Below, in pieces: positions 1 through 10,907 of a stretch of 64,000 bases of DNA. How positions within the stretch are numbered: the stretch's first letter is position 1; each line of letters begins with the position of its first letter. The translations under genes and the position numbers were made by a program. The notes under the pieces are model-generated. The model saw only the letters and a list, made by a program, of their open reading frames with translations, was not told where the DNA came from and did no database searches. Source of the DNA: Corbicula japonica (lineage: Eukaryota > Mollusca > Bivalvia > Venerida > Cyrenidae); contig JAZAYU010000263.1 of assembly GCA_038501625.1 (NCBI GenBank), forward strand, positions 248,001 to 312,000, in the 5' to 3' direction.

Positions 1-496
1 TTGCTGGTTAAAGGGCGAGGGGGGGGTACCTCCTAAAAGACCCTCCCCCCCCTATTTTCCGGGGTCGTTTTTTAGCTGAGATTTGCATTGTTTCACTGAT
101 GTGTAGCTGTGTTTTCAGTATACTCGAATTAACTGAAAATTGTCAAAACTTTCAGATTTTTGTTTATTGAAAAGGATTCCGAGCACTGTAAGAAACTTGC
201 AAATTTCAGTTGTAGTTTTTGTGAGAAGAGAAAGAATGCCTCAATTAAAGAATTAAAGTGATTTTATCGACATGTAGAACTAAGATTTTCATTGAAATTA
301 ACCATTTAATTTCAAAAAGACTAACATATTTTTACTTATAGCCATTTCTTTTGTTCGTTACAAAAACAGAAATGTGCATTTATATGTTAGAAGCTACCTG
401 ATAATTAAAACTATCAATGAAACGTTTAAGGTGCAAGTTGTGTAAAATAAATGTATAAAACGTTAAATGAGTCTGCTTGTTTATGTGTTGATTTAA
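1..496. other. AT-rich intergenic DNA
   Basis: No gene recognised. The first 60 bases contain a G-rich run followed by a C-rich run that could pair into a hairpin. A TATA-like TATAAAA lies near 456, upstream of the gene fragment that follows, but nothing proves it is used. Confidence 0.4.
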
Positions 497-661
497 ACAC
501 GGTCTGGCAATTACGTTGACAGTAAACTAAAAAACAACTTGAAGACAGAATCGACATCTAAGCTAGAAAAAGTTAAAAACATTAACACTCCAAGTTGGAG
601 ACCGAAGATGAACAATTTGTTCCCAGACATATGTGAATTTTTGTGCAGTGACTGTATGTAA
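497..661 (+). pseudogene. 3' end of a gene paralogous to the small gene at 12.8-13.1 kb
   Basis: An open stretch runs from just after an in-frame stop to TAA at 659-661. Its last residues include WRPKMNNLFPDICEFL. The small gene ending at 13,089 reads WKVKMNNLYPDLSEFM at the same place, and the upstream residues (ST.KL.KV.N.N) also align. The similarity continues past the stop: both copies share GTACATATTGAT and an ATTAAA poly(A)-like signal (711-716 here, 13,183-13,188 there). No ATG was found for this copy in this frame, so it is a terminal exon or a broken copy. Function unknown. The shared 3' UTR suggests duplication of a whole gene or of a block of about 12.5 kb. Confidence 0.55.
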
Positions 662-776
662 TATGGAGCCTCTGATGTACATATTGATTATCTCATTGAT
701 GAAATTGTAAATTAAAACGTGTTAAACAGTTTTTATGCTTTGTCTCAAGTTATTCTGTTGATTTAAAGAGAAAAAA

Positions 777-2010
777 ATTACAGTCAAGGTTTGCGGCAAA
801 ATATGATCCGAAATTCCGAGAACTTTAGACGTTATGTTCATGTTTCTACAATATAACCCAAGAAGAGTACACTAGTTGCATTTATTCTTTTAGGAGAACA
901 CATTAACCCTCCTATTTTAACAATCAAACCAAATCAGAAACATGGTTGTATCAACTTTTTATGACAATTTCTAACTGCCAGAGCGCCTCACGGAAACTGA
1001 AAAAAATATGCCTAGACCTCGGATCAGTTTGCTTATGCCTAGACCTCGGATCAGTTTGCTTATGCCTAGACCTCGGATCAGTTTGCTTATGCCTAGACCT
1101 CGGATCAGTTTGCTTATGCCTAGACCTTAATCCTATTTTTCAGCAATAAAACAAGTCTCAGTCAAACTAAGAAAATGATAGTGTAGAGTCACATTAGTTC
1201 TACGATCTCTAAAAGTTTCAAGTGATATTTTCACAGATGAAAATTGGAGACTAGGTTTTCGGCTTCGATCCAAAATTCAGAAATTTTAAGACGTTTTTGT
1301 CGTGTTTCTACGCCACAGTTCCCTTAGGAAACATTGTTAGCATTTATTTGTCAGCACTCAGCATTTTCACATCTAGTTAAACAATCAGAACAACTCAGGA
1401 ACATTTTAAGATGAATATCTTATGTCAATTTCCAACTGCCCAGTCGCGTCGCTGAAACTAAAAAAAATGCCTAGGACTCGATCCAATTTTTCGGCGCATA
1501 CAAAAGTCTCGATCAAACTAACAACATTTTTGTGTAGTGTGATACTATTTCTACAACTGGTGTAAGTTTCAAATTATTCGGCTGATAAGAACCGATTCCA
1601 CAGATGAAATTTGGAGTCTAGGTTTTCGGCAAATTTTGGTCCGCAATTCCGAAAATTTTCGACGTTTTGTTCATGTTTCTACAACATAGTTCATTCCAAA
1701 CACATCAGTTGCATTTGCTCATGTACACTACACGTTTTCCAACCATTTTTAACAATCAAAACAGCTCAGAAGCATTGTAAGATTAAAATTTAATGACAAT
1801 TTTTCATTCCCCGGTCGGGTCTCGAAAACTGAAAAACAGGTCTCGGTCTTTATGTGATATTGCAGGATACAGACAAAAATTTTTGAAACTAAAACCATGC
1901 CTGTGTAGCGCTACCTCAGAGCAACAAATTTAGAAAGTTTCTTCAGTTTTTATGCGGTAGAAAAAAAAACGGCAGATGAAACTTCGAGACCTAGTTTGCG
2001 AGTCTTAAAA
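777..2010. repeat. Diverged tandem repeat, unit about 370-460 bp
   Basis: A block containing GTTTGCGGC/GTTTTCGGC, then ATTC-GAAA-TTTT, GACGTTTTGT, TGTTTCTACAACATA and AACAATCAAA recurs near 785, 1235 and 1601, with a decayed start near 1971. Spacing is about 450, 366 and 370 bases. The first unit is longer because it contains an internal 27-bp expansion. Units are strongly diverged, so the duplication is old. No coding potential is shared between units. Confidence 0.6.
1011..1128. repeat. 27-bp minisatellite, 4.4 copies
   Basis: Four perfect 27-base units containing CTAGACCTCGGATCAG are followed by a 10-base partial unit. 27 is a multiple of three, so an open frame with a nine-residue periodicity runs through it. 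That frame is a by-product. Related diverged cassettes (CCTAGGACTCGATCC near 1470) sit in the next unit of the larger repeat, so this is a local expansion of one segment of it. Confidence 0.85.
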
Positions 2011-3040
2011 GGACTCGCGTTTGTGTATTTTCGCCTGTTTCCGTTCTATTTCACATAAATTCATGCGGTAAAAACTACTAACAGGTGGGCTACTCGATGT
2101 TTAATCCTTTTCTATTCATCTGCACAAACAGAATAGGCTAGTTTGTGTTATTTTCAACAATACCGTTTTTTCGGACTACCGCGACAACGTTACTTTTGTG
2201 TAAACGGCTGCTCATACAGCTTCTTTTCTGAAAATGATTCGTGACGTCATCGGCCTTGGAGAGTCGCAAAGCGCGTTCGTTTGAAAAACTTGTGAAGGGA
2301 AAGATTGGGATAGTTTTTTTTAGTGAAATTAAGGATTTATTGGAAGGATATAGCAAACAAATGTAAGTAAACGCACTATAAACTTGTTCTTTATCTGTGA
2401 TAATTTTATGAGACCGATTCGTTCGGTACATTTTGTGAAATCCGAGCTTTTTCTGTTAACAAGCAGACGTTCGTTATGGCGGCCATCTTGGAAAAAAAAA
2501 TAGATTTCGCTCTGTATTGAAGCTGTTCTCGGTCTGTTTGTGAAATTGTTTGTTGAAATCATTCAGAAAACACAGCCTTCTTATTACTATTTAGGCCCGA
2601 ATTTTGATTTTCTGTCGAGATATTTTCGTTATTTTGGAATTTCGAAATCGACCGCGAGTCTGCGAAAATTCTGAAACCACTATCATCGTGTAGATTAAAT
2701 TTTTCTGAGCAAAAGGAATACCCGTTTCGCAGGTCTAGCTAAAAATGACTTGCTGGCGAATTTTTGAAGATATTTTCACTGATTTTCTGTTTTTTTGGAC
2801 GTTCAGTAACGATCTGCATACGTTTTGCCCGGATCGATTCCAGACTCAGGGCAATCGTTGAAAATATTTTTTCAGTAATAATTTCACGAAGCCTCAGCAA
2901 TCTCAGTGTTCTAGCAAAAGCTCTGGATTTGTTAAAGAATGTTTTTGGCGTAGATTTTCAATGACAAGTGAATATTTGTCGAAGCTCGCCATCAAAATTG
3001 TTTCGACAGATCTGATTATCGTCAAGGTTGATTCATTTTT
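2011..3040. other. Non-coding stretch with a YY1-like motif
   Basis: Only short overlapping frames on both strands, none recognisable. GGCGGCCATCTTGG at 2478-2491 matches the YY1 core CCGCCATNTTGG closely. A CRE-like TGACGTCA lies near 2240. The pair could mark a promoter or a transposon end, but no terminal repeats were seen here. Confidence 0.3.
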
Positions 3041-3840
3041 TTTCAGGTTGCTTGATGTTGTGGAATGTTTGGGTACTAGAAGGAGAGCTGATTGTCTGTG
3101 TTTTTGAAACAAGCGAAAGCTTAGACTAGGTAAGTATATGAAAATGCGTCTTAAAATTTTTACCCATTTTTTATAAATTGTAAATTCTAACAATAGTGAT
3201 CGTGCAATCTTTGCACCTAAAGATCAGAGTCATAGCGTTCAGTTTCAAGCAGGTTAGAAATTATCACACTAGATAGGTTCTTGTAAAGTACTGAATGCTA
3301 GATAGGTTCTTGCAAAGTACTGAAAGTGTATCAAATGTCATGTTTAGTAAGTCAAAAAATAGTGAGTAAACTGTTTATTATCACTGACTAGAATTCGATA
3401 GTTTTCTGGATCATTTCAGGTGCTGAATCGACAAGGTGACTCAATGTTGAAATGCTATGCTACTAGGACGAGAGCTGACTGTCTGCATTGAAGACAAGCA
3501 AAAGCTTCTACCAGCAGTTCATCGCAAACAGTAGGTATGATCTTGTTTTCAGAGCTAGTTTAACATCCATGCAATCTGCACTTACCGACTATGCAATCTG
3601 CACTACCAGATCAAGATCATAACGTTTGCTGCAAAAAACTAGGAAGATAGATGCATCAAAGCACTGAGAGTGAAGCAATTCTCAAATGCTTCGTTCAAGT
3701 AATAGATTTATGCATCATTTCAGGTGCCAAATTGACATGAATGTAGTGTGAAGCTGATGTGTTTGAATACTGGTAGTATGTTACAATGGCTGTGTTGCTG
3801 ATACAAACAAGCAGACAAGCTGACATAGTAAGATGTTTTT
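3040..3840 (+). repeat. Three tandem exon-like units of about 300-375 bp
   Basis: Three diverged copies begin after TTTCAG (near 3046, 3419 and 3720) and continue with GTTGCT/GTGCTG/GTGCCA, then TACTAGAAGGAGAGCTGA-type sequence, ACAAGCAAAAGCTT-like sequence and a GTAAGT/GGTATG/GTAAGA-like donor. The intervening DNA also aligns (GATCA-A-GTCATA-CGTT). This looks like tandem duplication of an exon with its intron, possibly of a non-coding transcript, since no reading frame is kept across copies. Confidence 0.4.
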
Positions 3841-4309
3841 ATTTTTATACACTCACAAAAAACAAGATAGTGAGCAATTTTGCAATGAAACTGGCCAGTC
3901 AAAGAGGTTACAGCTAAAGAGGACTGAGTATAACAAATAGAGCTTGGTTTAATTTAAGTTGTTTCATGATGTTCACTTTTGCATATCGAAATAAACGTAC
4001 AATCAAAAATCATCTTTTGGTTAGTTCCAAAAAGTGTTGAAGGTAAGTTGTAGCTATGCAGGATACACATTCATCAATCTGACTGAGACACTCACTTCTC
4101 ACGAAAACCAATGTCTTTTTAAATTCCAAATCACACTTTTTCTCATTGAATCAAAATCTCGATGGAGGTATGTTTTCACAAAGATGTAACTACAAGGTAC
4201 ATTCTCTACGTACAGCCTATTTTCATTCGATTGATATGCACTCTTTGTCATAGCATGCAATCAGATGATAACCATCATTACTCAAACTCAAATGATTTAT
4301 CATTTTCAG

Positions 4310-4469
4310 CTGTGCAACAAAGATGTTGAGCATACGAGACGAAGTCGAAATGATCAAAAGTTGTGGAACAGAGGGTTGTTGCTTCAGCAAATGCTATGAA
4401 GTTGTTGTGTTCTGCTTGAAGACTGACAGAATGCAATTAAGAGAAAATCAACAAAGACAAGCTGAGCTG
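4310..4469 (+). other. Possible internal exon of an unknown transcript
   Basis: The segment is bounded by CATTTTCAG and by CTG|GTAAGAG, both good splice-site matches. It contains an open stretch from ATG 4323 that stays open past the donor. Its middle (GCTTGAAGACTGAC) resembles the exon-like units at 3.0-3.8 kb. It may be a fourth member of that series. No protein family is recognised. Splicing is inferred from sequence only. Confidence 0.3.
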
Positions 4470-4549
4470 GTAAGAGTACTGTTCAGGAACACAGAAACAA
4501 TACGTACTAGAAATCTAGCATCTATATGTGAAAAGTTTTGTTAAGATAA

Positions 4550-5217
4550 ATCCTCCTTCAGGCTGACCAAAAAGGCTTTTAGAACATTCGCAATCACAAC
4601 ACACAGCTGAACATGAAACAACTGTAACAAATAAAGGGTGTCATTTTTGGCTGTTTTACGGCATAAATGCTGCAGACTGTAACAAATCTTTTGTGCTATT
4701 AACTCCCTTTTATGATAATAAACTAGTTTCAAACCAGCCTGAATGTCAATTTTTGAGGTTGATAATATATAGGTAAACTTGAGACATTCCATATTTGTGG
4801 ATCACATACTGGGTCGATTCACCCAGGGTCGGGTAGGTAGGACCTTTACAGGCCAAAAATGAGTCAGCAGAGCTCTTCTCAGTTGTTGACATACCAGACA
4901 AAAAAATCAGTGTCAGATTACACTAAAAGCACGAAGGTGCACTATTAAGTGAATGTAGCCTGCGAGTTCACATAGATTGGCGGATTCAAATCATTTTCAT
5001 GAATCGTAACGTTAGAGTAATTTCACACACTGCAAGGTAGCAAGTTTTTCATTTACTTGCTTTATGGTATTCGCAAAGTTTCGATATTTTTTCAGATGAA
5101 GAATAAAGATGTCATACAAAAATCAAGCTGAACTGAACAAAAGCTGTTAATCAGAGATTTGCAAGAATCTACAGATCCCGAAGGTATCTGGCAGTTCTAA
5201 ACTATCTACTAGTAAAA
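4550..5217. other. Intergenic, nothing recognised
   Basis: No gene. A further TTTTTCAG|ATGAAG acceptor-like site lies near 5096, consistent with the exon-like series upstream but unsupported otherwise. Confidence 0.3.
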
Positions 5218-5400
5218 AGTTGAAATATGCATATCAGAAATTGCCAAAATCAGAAAACACAGCCTTTTCAAACAGTTAAGAAGAAGAGAAAGAGAGAGTA
5301 TTGTTAATAAAATGATCGGTTTCATAACAGACACCCACAACAAACTATCAACAAAAAATGAAAACCCGAGGTGTTAACGTCTTGGAACGAGAAAGTAGAA
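5218..5400 (+). repeat. Dispersed repeat, also at 56,786-56,960
   Basis: This segment and 56,786-56,960 share an extended alignment: AAATATGCATATCAG, TTGCCA, CAGAAAACA, AAGAAGAAGAGA, a GAGAGA run, TTAATAAAAT, ACAAAAAATGA/AACAAAAATGA and ACCCGAGG-GTTA. Identity is roughly 75-80% by eye. The two copies lie in the same orientation about 51.6 kb apart. Repeat class unknown. Confidence 0.65.
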
Positions 5401-5899
5401 GTTTGCCAGTACAGAATAAAAACTGTCGGTTGCACACTTTCAAATTCGCAGTTTATCATTTTTAATTTCTGATCTTCTGACGAAACAAAACAATGTGAAA
5501 GGCTAAATGCATGTACCTGTTGTTGTAAAAGTTATATGCCCTATTCTTATTTGTTTTCAGATCAGACAAAGTAGCGACAGAAGCCTACCTCCACAGAACA
5601 TCTCCCGACACATCGTTTTCTATATGATAAAATGATCAAGATTGCTTTAATCATCTCAATGTCTTGTTCTACTTGTTATCCTCTCAGAGAAAGTGACGGT
5701 AACAGGGTGTTTGTGATTGCAAAGACACAGAGATATTGTGATTTGTTTATTTGAATATTGTTTGTTTGCATATTTTTTCACGATGGAGGGAGAGAGTGAA
5801 ACAATAAATGATGATGTATGAATGTGAAGGCTCGTAGAAGCAGCCAAGTGTTGTTGACAGGGTGTTTTCTTTTTTGTGACTGCAAAACAGTTCGATCCC

Positions 5900-6265
5900 A
5901 AAAACTTGAAAAAAGCCACTTGAACTGTAGTTAGTTCAGTTCGGTTTTCGTCGCACAATGTGTCGTTCAATTGCTGACCGGTGAACGAGCACATTGCATG
6001 CGATGTATAGTGTATGATAAATCTGGACCAAAAATCTGAATTTCTCATAACATCAAAATACTTCTTTTTTCCTCGATGCCCACAACCTATTCATCCAACT
6101 TAAGTATCTGAATACGATCTGTTCAGAGTTTCATTTTGTGCAGTGTCGTTCTTTCACTTGCGAATGAGCCCACTGCATACGATGTATAGGTATGATAGAT
6201 CTGGAGTAAAATCTTGATGTCTCATACTACCTCAAACTTTGGTCTGTCGATGGATCAGCCATTCA
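5900..6265. repeat. Two tandem copies of a segment of about 183 bp
   Basis: CACATTGCATGCGATGTATA near 5990 recurs as CCACTGCATACGATGTATA near 6170. Both are followed by a GTATGAT-A-ATCTGGA block and by CTCATA-ACCTCAAA-like sequence. A 130-codon minus-strand frame at 5,656-6,048 crosses the first copy but is not kept in the second, so it is not called as a gene. Confidence 0.45.
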
Positions 6266-6282
6266 GAATCAAAATCAGTTTG

Positions 6283-6545
6283 TCATATAGGAACATACTT
6301 TTCCCTCACGATGGTCGCAACCTGTAGTCTCCAGTTTGATTTTACATATGTTAACATACTTTTAATAGTAGATGGTCGCAACCTGTAGTCCCAACCTACA
6401 AGTCTGAAAGTTAAAATGAGTTTGTCGTTCAATCGCATGAAAATGAATTTGGTTTGTCGTACAGTAACAAGCCTTTGCTTATCGATGGACGCAATCTGCA
6501 AACAAGTACAGATTGCGACCATCGACAGACTAAAGTTTGTTACCT
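6283..6545. repeat. Fold-back element with a strong hairpin
   Basis: TCGATGG-A-CGCAATCTG (6482-6498) pairs with CAGATTGCG-A-CCATCGA (6509-6525) around a 10-base loop, giving 16 pairs with one internal A-A mismatch. Outside it GTAACAA (near 6466) pairs with TTGTTAC (near 6536). The same GATGGTCGCAACCTGTAG phrase occurs twice nearby (6311, 6373) and again in the element at 6.9 kb. Probably a MITE or fold-back transposon. Confidence 0.6.
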
Positions 6546-6599
6546 TACTGTGAAATGAAACGTTACCATACGTGAATCTTACTTGAACTACAGGTTACA

Positions 6600-6870
6600 C
6601 TAGCTTTTTGGACTGTAAACATATGAAACCGCGAGGCGAAACTAGGTGGCGTTAGCTCAACTCTTAGTGTCTGTGACGGGCTGCGGTTAGGACACTAAGG
6701 GAAAGTCACCTCGTACGCAGTGATGATACGACTTTGGCATGGACTGCCGAGAGCATAACAGTATAAAACGTGAAGGTTCTGTGCCTCCTTCGAACCTGAT
6801 TAGCGACTGTTATCTAGCTTAGGCGGGCACACAGGCTATATTGCATCCTCGTCAATGAAGTGCCTTTGTC
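6600..6870. other. Compact GC-richer segment with hairpin and TATA box
   Basis: CTTAGTGTC (6663-6671) pairs perfectly with GACACTAAG (6691-6699). TATAAAA at 6772-6778 is followed 25-35 bases later by pyrimidine-rich sequence that could hold a start site. No open frame of note follows. It may be a promoter and small RNA, or a decayed element. Confidence 0.3.
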
Positions 6871-6889
6871 GTTATTTCATCAACATTTT

Positions 6890-7215
6890 CACTAATAGCA
6901 ACATACTTTTAATTCTCGATGGTCGCAACCTGTAGCTCCGACTGAGTTCTTTTACAAAACGACAAAAGCGCATTTTCAATTCAGACCTACTCGATATTAC
7001 TCAATTTATCAGTGGTAGCTTTTTGTCGACAAGAGCATTTTTTGTCAGTACAGCCATCCTATTGTCAGTTGATCATTTTCACAAGATAGGTCTGAATTCA
7101 AAATGCGCTCTTGTCGTTCGTCTTGTAAAAGAACTCAGTGGAAAAGATATATGGGGTACGACAAACCAGGACTACAAGATGCGACCATCGACAATCAAAA
7201 GTCTGTTCCTTTTTA
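6890..7215. mobile_element. Long inverted-repeat (fold-back) element
   Basis: The arm ACTGAGTTCTTTTACA...CAGACCTA (about 6943-6989) is mirrored by TAGGTCTGAATTC...GAACTCAGT (about 7085-7138), with one small indel. Outside these, CGATGGTCGCA near 6918 is mirrored by TGCGACCATCGA near 7181. Total span is about 320 bp with a loop of about 95 bp. It shares its outer phrase with the element at 6.3-6.5 kb. Non-coding, probably a MITE. Confidence 0.65.
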
Positions 7216-7706
7216 ACAAATCAACGTTCCGACAAACAGTACTGCATACATGTCACTAAGTTCAAACAGTTAGTTGAGCTTCGATGATATGCATCGCTAT
7301 TCTAGTAAGACAGCCTATCTTACCCAAAGTGTTTTTCTGTCGAACGAGATTGTCAAGTATGATAGTATGATGAGGTGTCTTACTTGATATTCCTCAATTT
7401 ATCAGTAACAACATTTTTTGTCAGTAAGAGCATTTTCTGTCAGTTCGACCCACCAAGTATCGGTTTATCATTTTTTTACAAAAACGATACATGAAGTAAG
7501 ACAGTATGACGTGTCAGTAAGAGCATTTTTCTGTCACTTCGACCCTCCAAGTATCAGTTTATCATTTTTGCAAAAACAATACATCCTGTAAGATAGTATG
7601 ATGTGGTGTCTTAGTGTCTTACTTGCTATACCTCAATTTATCAGAAACAGCATTTTTGTCAGTAAGAGCATTTTCTGTCAGTTCGACTCTCCAAGTATCA
7701 GTTTAG

Positions 7707-7972
7707 TATCAGTTTTTCTTGCATACCAGATCAGGTCATCCGGTGTTTTCATCCGTGTAGGAAATTTCGATCCTACACGCCCCCGTGTAGAATGAGTCAC
7801 GTGAGTGACGTCACGTCTTCAAGTATCTGACGTAATATATTCAAGTTAGTGACGTCATTGTAAAAAAAGGTTTACGTAAATGTCAATATTTGAACATAAG
7901 GAAAATAAATTAGTTTGTCTACATACACAGAAATGTTATAAATAAAAAAAAGGTATGCAAGAAAAAGTATCT
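7707..7972. mobile_element. MITE inserted in the 140-bp array
   Basis: GTATCAGTTTTTCTTGCATACC-like sequence starting at 7707 is mirrored by GGTATGCAAGAAAAAGTATC ending near 7972, so this is a segment of about 265 bp with inverted ends. Inside is a small hairpin (CGTGTAGGA/TCCTACACG near 7755) and three CRE-like TGACGTCA or near-matches. It breaks a unit of the surrounding array. No target duplication could be fixed because a second palindrome adjoins it. Confidence 0.5.
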
Positions 7973-7984
7973 TGCACGAGACAT

Positions 7985-8100
7985 TCGGTAAAGATAGAAA
8001 AATCTGTCACCTCGGGTGAACTGTTTTGGCGGGAACTCGGCAGAGCCTCGTTCCCGCAAAACAGTTAACCCTTGGTGACAGATTTTTCCATCTTCACCTC
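7985..8100. mobile_element. Near-palindrome
   Basis: Arms AATCTGTCAC, GAACTGTTTT and GCGGGAAC are mirrored by GTTCCCGC, AAAACAGTT and GTGACAGATT around CTCGGCAGAGCCTC. Arms are about 45 bases with few mismatches. The CTCGGCAGAGCCTC centre resembles the GAGCCGCAGGCGAGG centre of the palindrome at 9.0 kb, so the two may be one family of hairpin elements. Confidence 0.6.
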
Positions 8101-8969
8101 ACACTCATGCATGATACTTATAATCATTTTTGCAAAAACAATACATCCTGTAAGATAGTATGATGTGGTGTCTTAGTGTCTTACTTGCTATACCTCAATT
8201 TATCAGAAACAGCATTTTTGTCAGTAAGAGCATTTTCTGTCAGTTCGACTCTCCAAGTATCAGTTTATCATTTTTGCAAAACAAGTCATCAAGTACGATA
8301 CTTTGATATGGCGTCTTACTTGCTATTCCTCAATTTATCAGAAACAGCATTTTTTGTCAGTAAGAGCATTTTCTGTCAGTTCGACTCTCCAAGTATCAGT
8401 TTATCATCTTTGCAAAACATGTCATCAAGTACGTACTTTGATATGGTGTCTTACTGTCTTACTTGCTATTCCTCAATTTATCAGAAACAGCATTTTTTGT
8501 CAGTAAGAGCATTTTCTGTCAGTTCGACCTTCCAAGTATCAGTTTATCATTTTTGCAAAAACAATTAATCCTGTAAGATAGTATGATATGGTGTCTTACT
8601 GTCTTACTCGATGTTCCTCAAGTTATCAGTAACAGCATTTTTTGTCAGTAAGAGCATTTTCTGTCAGTTCGACCTTCCAAGTATCAGTTTATCATTTTTG
8701 CAAAAACAAGTCATCCTGTAAGATAGTATGATGTGGTGTCTTACTGTCTGACTCGATTTATCAAGAACAGCATTTTCTGTCAGAGCATTTTTGTCAGTAC
8801 AGCTAGCCTGGTATCAGTTTATCATTTTCGCAAGATAGGCTGTCTTACAAGTTGCATTACAAAAAAATGCATCCCTCAATTCTGATTGGCTGATTTAATA
8901 ATGCATTGCATCCCTCGATTCTGATTGGCTGACCGAATAATGCATTACATGGTGGGGTATATTATATAG

Positions 8970-9114
8970 TTATTTGGTTTCTTGACAGGGAATGTGAGGA
9001 TATATTGCCGGTCTGGGTGTCATATTACCCGAGCCGCAGGCGAGGGATAATATGACACCCAGACCGGCAATATATCCTCACATACCCTTTCGAGGAACCA
9101 AATAATTGTTTTAT
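8970..9114. mobile_element. Near-perfect palindrome of about 144 bp
   Basis: Arms containing ATGTGAGGATATATTGCC and GGTCTGGGTGTCATATTA are mirrored exactly on the other side of a short CCGAGCCGCAGGCGAGG centre. The outer ATTTGGTT is mirrored by AACCAAAT. The inner 37 or so bases per arm are perfectly paired. It could extrude as a cruciform or fold as RNA. Hairpins with this centre are, as far as I recall, dispersed in molluscan genomes. Just upstream, TGCATCCCTC-ATTCTGATTGG is present twice (near 8870 and 8909). Confidence 0.7.
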
Positions 9115-9650
9115 TATACTGCAAAGACTTTTTCAGACAAAAATAATTAGAAAACATCGATTTTTCATTTATTTCGCATATTTAATGCCGAACGGCTTAA
9201 TTCCCCGCTGAGAACCTCAATAATTACATGTCTGACGTCATTAATTTACCTGCATTACGTCACTACTATAGAAATTGAATGGAATATCGGTTTGATATTT
9301 ATTTACAAAATTTGAGAATAATCTGATCGTTTTCAACGTTAAAAACATAACACAAATATTTTCTGTAACAATTTTAGTAATCCCTAAGCATACCGCTTTA
9401 TAATTTACAAGATCGGCTTAAAATTATGCATTTTTACGGAAATTCAAAACAAAATGGTGGACGAAAAGAAAAGGTGAGAGGCCAGAGAGGGAAATTTAGG
9501 CACGTGCGTTCATATCTACGGACGATCCGTAAATACGGATATACACCAACGGCAAATTATCCAATCAAATTCAAGCAAATTTCTTTGCTGTATAATAAAA
9601 ACTCTTGCACGCAATATTCTGTCTCTCTCTGCCACAATTTTTTGGACTGA
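9115..9650. other. Intergenic, nothing recognised
   Basis: AT-rich, with only short frames. No repeats or signals that I can support. Confidence 0.3.
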
Positions 9651-10287
9651 CTGCTAAGAGCTACCATGCTCTCAAAAAATTGTTCAAGGCAGATTGAGCT
9701 GTCCGAGGTTCTCACTGAGAATTTCGGTCGATGACTGGTAACTGTCATCACTTTGGCTACTTTGACTTCTCGATCCTATCGAGAACGTCTTAATGCGTTC
9801 GGCAATTGCAAGGGGTCCACCAGAAGTGAGAGGTGTCCTGCATATGCGTACTGCTGCAGGTCGGGTCGGCCTCCTCCTAAACACGAACAGAAGAACGTGT
9901 GGCCGACCGTCCCTCCGACCAGCACGAATTATTTTCTTCTGGCTATACAATGACACTGACTCGCTGGTCGATCTGACGACTCTCAATGCTTCGAGTGTAT
10001 CTCAGCTGTCGAGAGTATCGACTACTCTTTGGTCAATCCTTGTGGTTGGCAAAAGAGAGCCTTGCAGTTGTTCTGCTCTTTACTTGAAGAGTAAATCGAG
10101 CGGACTTGCGAATGCAGGTGTCGGAGTGGTAGCAAGTTATCATTCCATCGATCGACAATTGTCAGTTAAGCTTGCCCAAGCTTGTCCGATACTTTTGTGA
10201 TCAAGTTTTGACCAAGTAGGACACGTCAGCTGAACGTTGCTGCTCTTTCATAAAAAGAGAAATGCTCTTTCAGCGATGTAAGATGAG

Positions 10288-10321
10288 CGATCGGGCACCC
10301 GTAATGTACATCGGACGATCG
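10288..10321 (+). ncRNA. GTAATGTAC hairpin, copy 1
   Basis: Outer stem CGATCG/CGATCG (10,288-10,293 with 10,316-10,321) and inner stem CCG/CGG enclose the loop TAATGTACAT. Copies 2 and 3 use different outer stems around the same loop. Confidence 0.5.
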
Positions 10322-10609
10322 TCTTTGCTTTGCAAGGCTCGGCAATTCTGCTTCTGAAAAAGAAGAAATGATTGTAGATTTCTGCTATTTTGGAATGACA
10401 GCTTTTCTTCTAGAAGGTGTCTTCCACCACGACAGGACTGTGTTAGTTTCATCAGCTCAACGGTGCTGCTCTTACTTGCTAAGAGAATTGATCGTTGTGC
10501 TATGATATTGAACGAACACTGGAGTTCGATTCATGCATGTTAGGACTCGTCAGCTCGGCGATTCTGCGTTGTTAACCAAAGAAGTGGTCGATCGAGCGAC
10601 GATAATGAG

Positions 10610-10640
10610 CAAACGGACCGTAATGTACCTCGGACGTCTG
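10610..10640 (+). ncRNA. GTAATGTAC hairpin, copy 2
   Basis: Outer stem CAAACG/CGTCTG has one mismatch, and inner CCG/CGG encloses TAATGTACCT. It is followed 33 bases later by CTTCTAAC/GTTAGAAG (10,673-10,691), an 8-bp perfect stem with a 3-base loop. Confidence 0.5.
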
Positions 10641-10907
10641 ACTCTGCTTGGTAGGCTCAAAACACGATGCTGCTTCTAACTTTGTTAGAAGAATTGATCG
10701 TTGTTTTTGATGTTATTATGAAAGATAGTGCGCTGTCTTTCTGCATGACTGGACGTATCCCGGCCTAACTTTGTCGCTCGTCAAAGCTGCTCTCAATGAG
10801 AAGTGCTTGTTGTTCGGACAATATGAAACAGATCTGTAGGATGCATCAACTCTACAGTGCTGCTCTTCCTAGAGAAGAGAATTGACTGTCGAGTGATGAT
10901 ACTTGAG

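Larger units (their letters stand above)
7370..8870. repeat. Satellite-like tandem array, unit about 136-145 bp, interrupted
   Basis: CAGTAAGAGCATTTTCTGTC recurs near 8222, 8358, 8501 and 8646 (spacings 136, 143 and 145), with earlier copies near 7433, 7515 and 7669. Each unit continues GTATCAGTTTATCATTTTTG and GTAAGATAGTATGATGTGG. The array is split at about 7706-8110 by inserted inverted-repeat DNA. Frames running through it are not kept between units. Confidence 0.8.

Noticed and set aside
946..1149. 67-codon frame with nine-residue repeats
   Set aside because: It only reflects a 27-bp minisatellite; the repeated unit has no coding support outside the expansion.
5656..6048. 130-codon minus-strand frame
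   Set aside because: It crosses a tandem duplication whose second copy does not keep the frame; composition is not protein-like.
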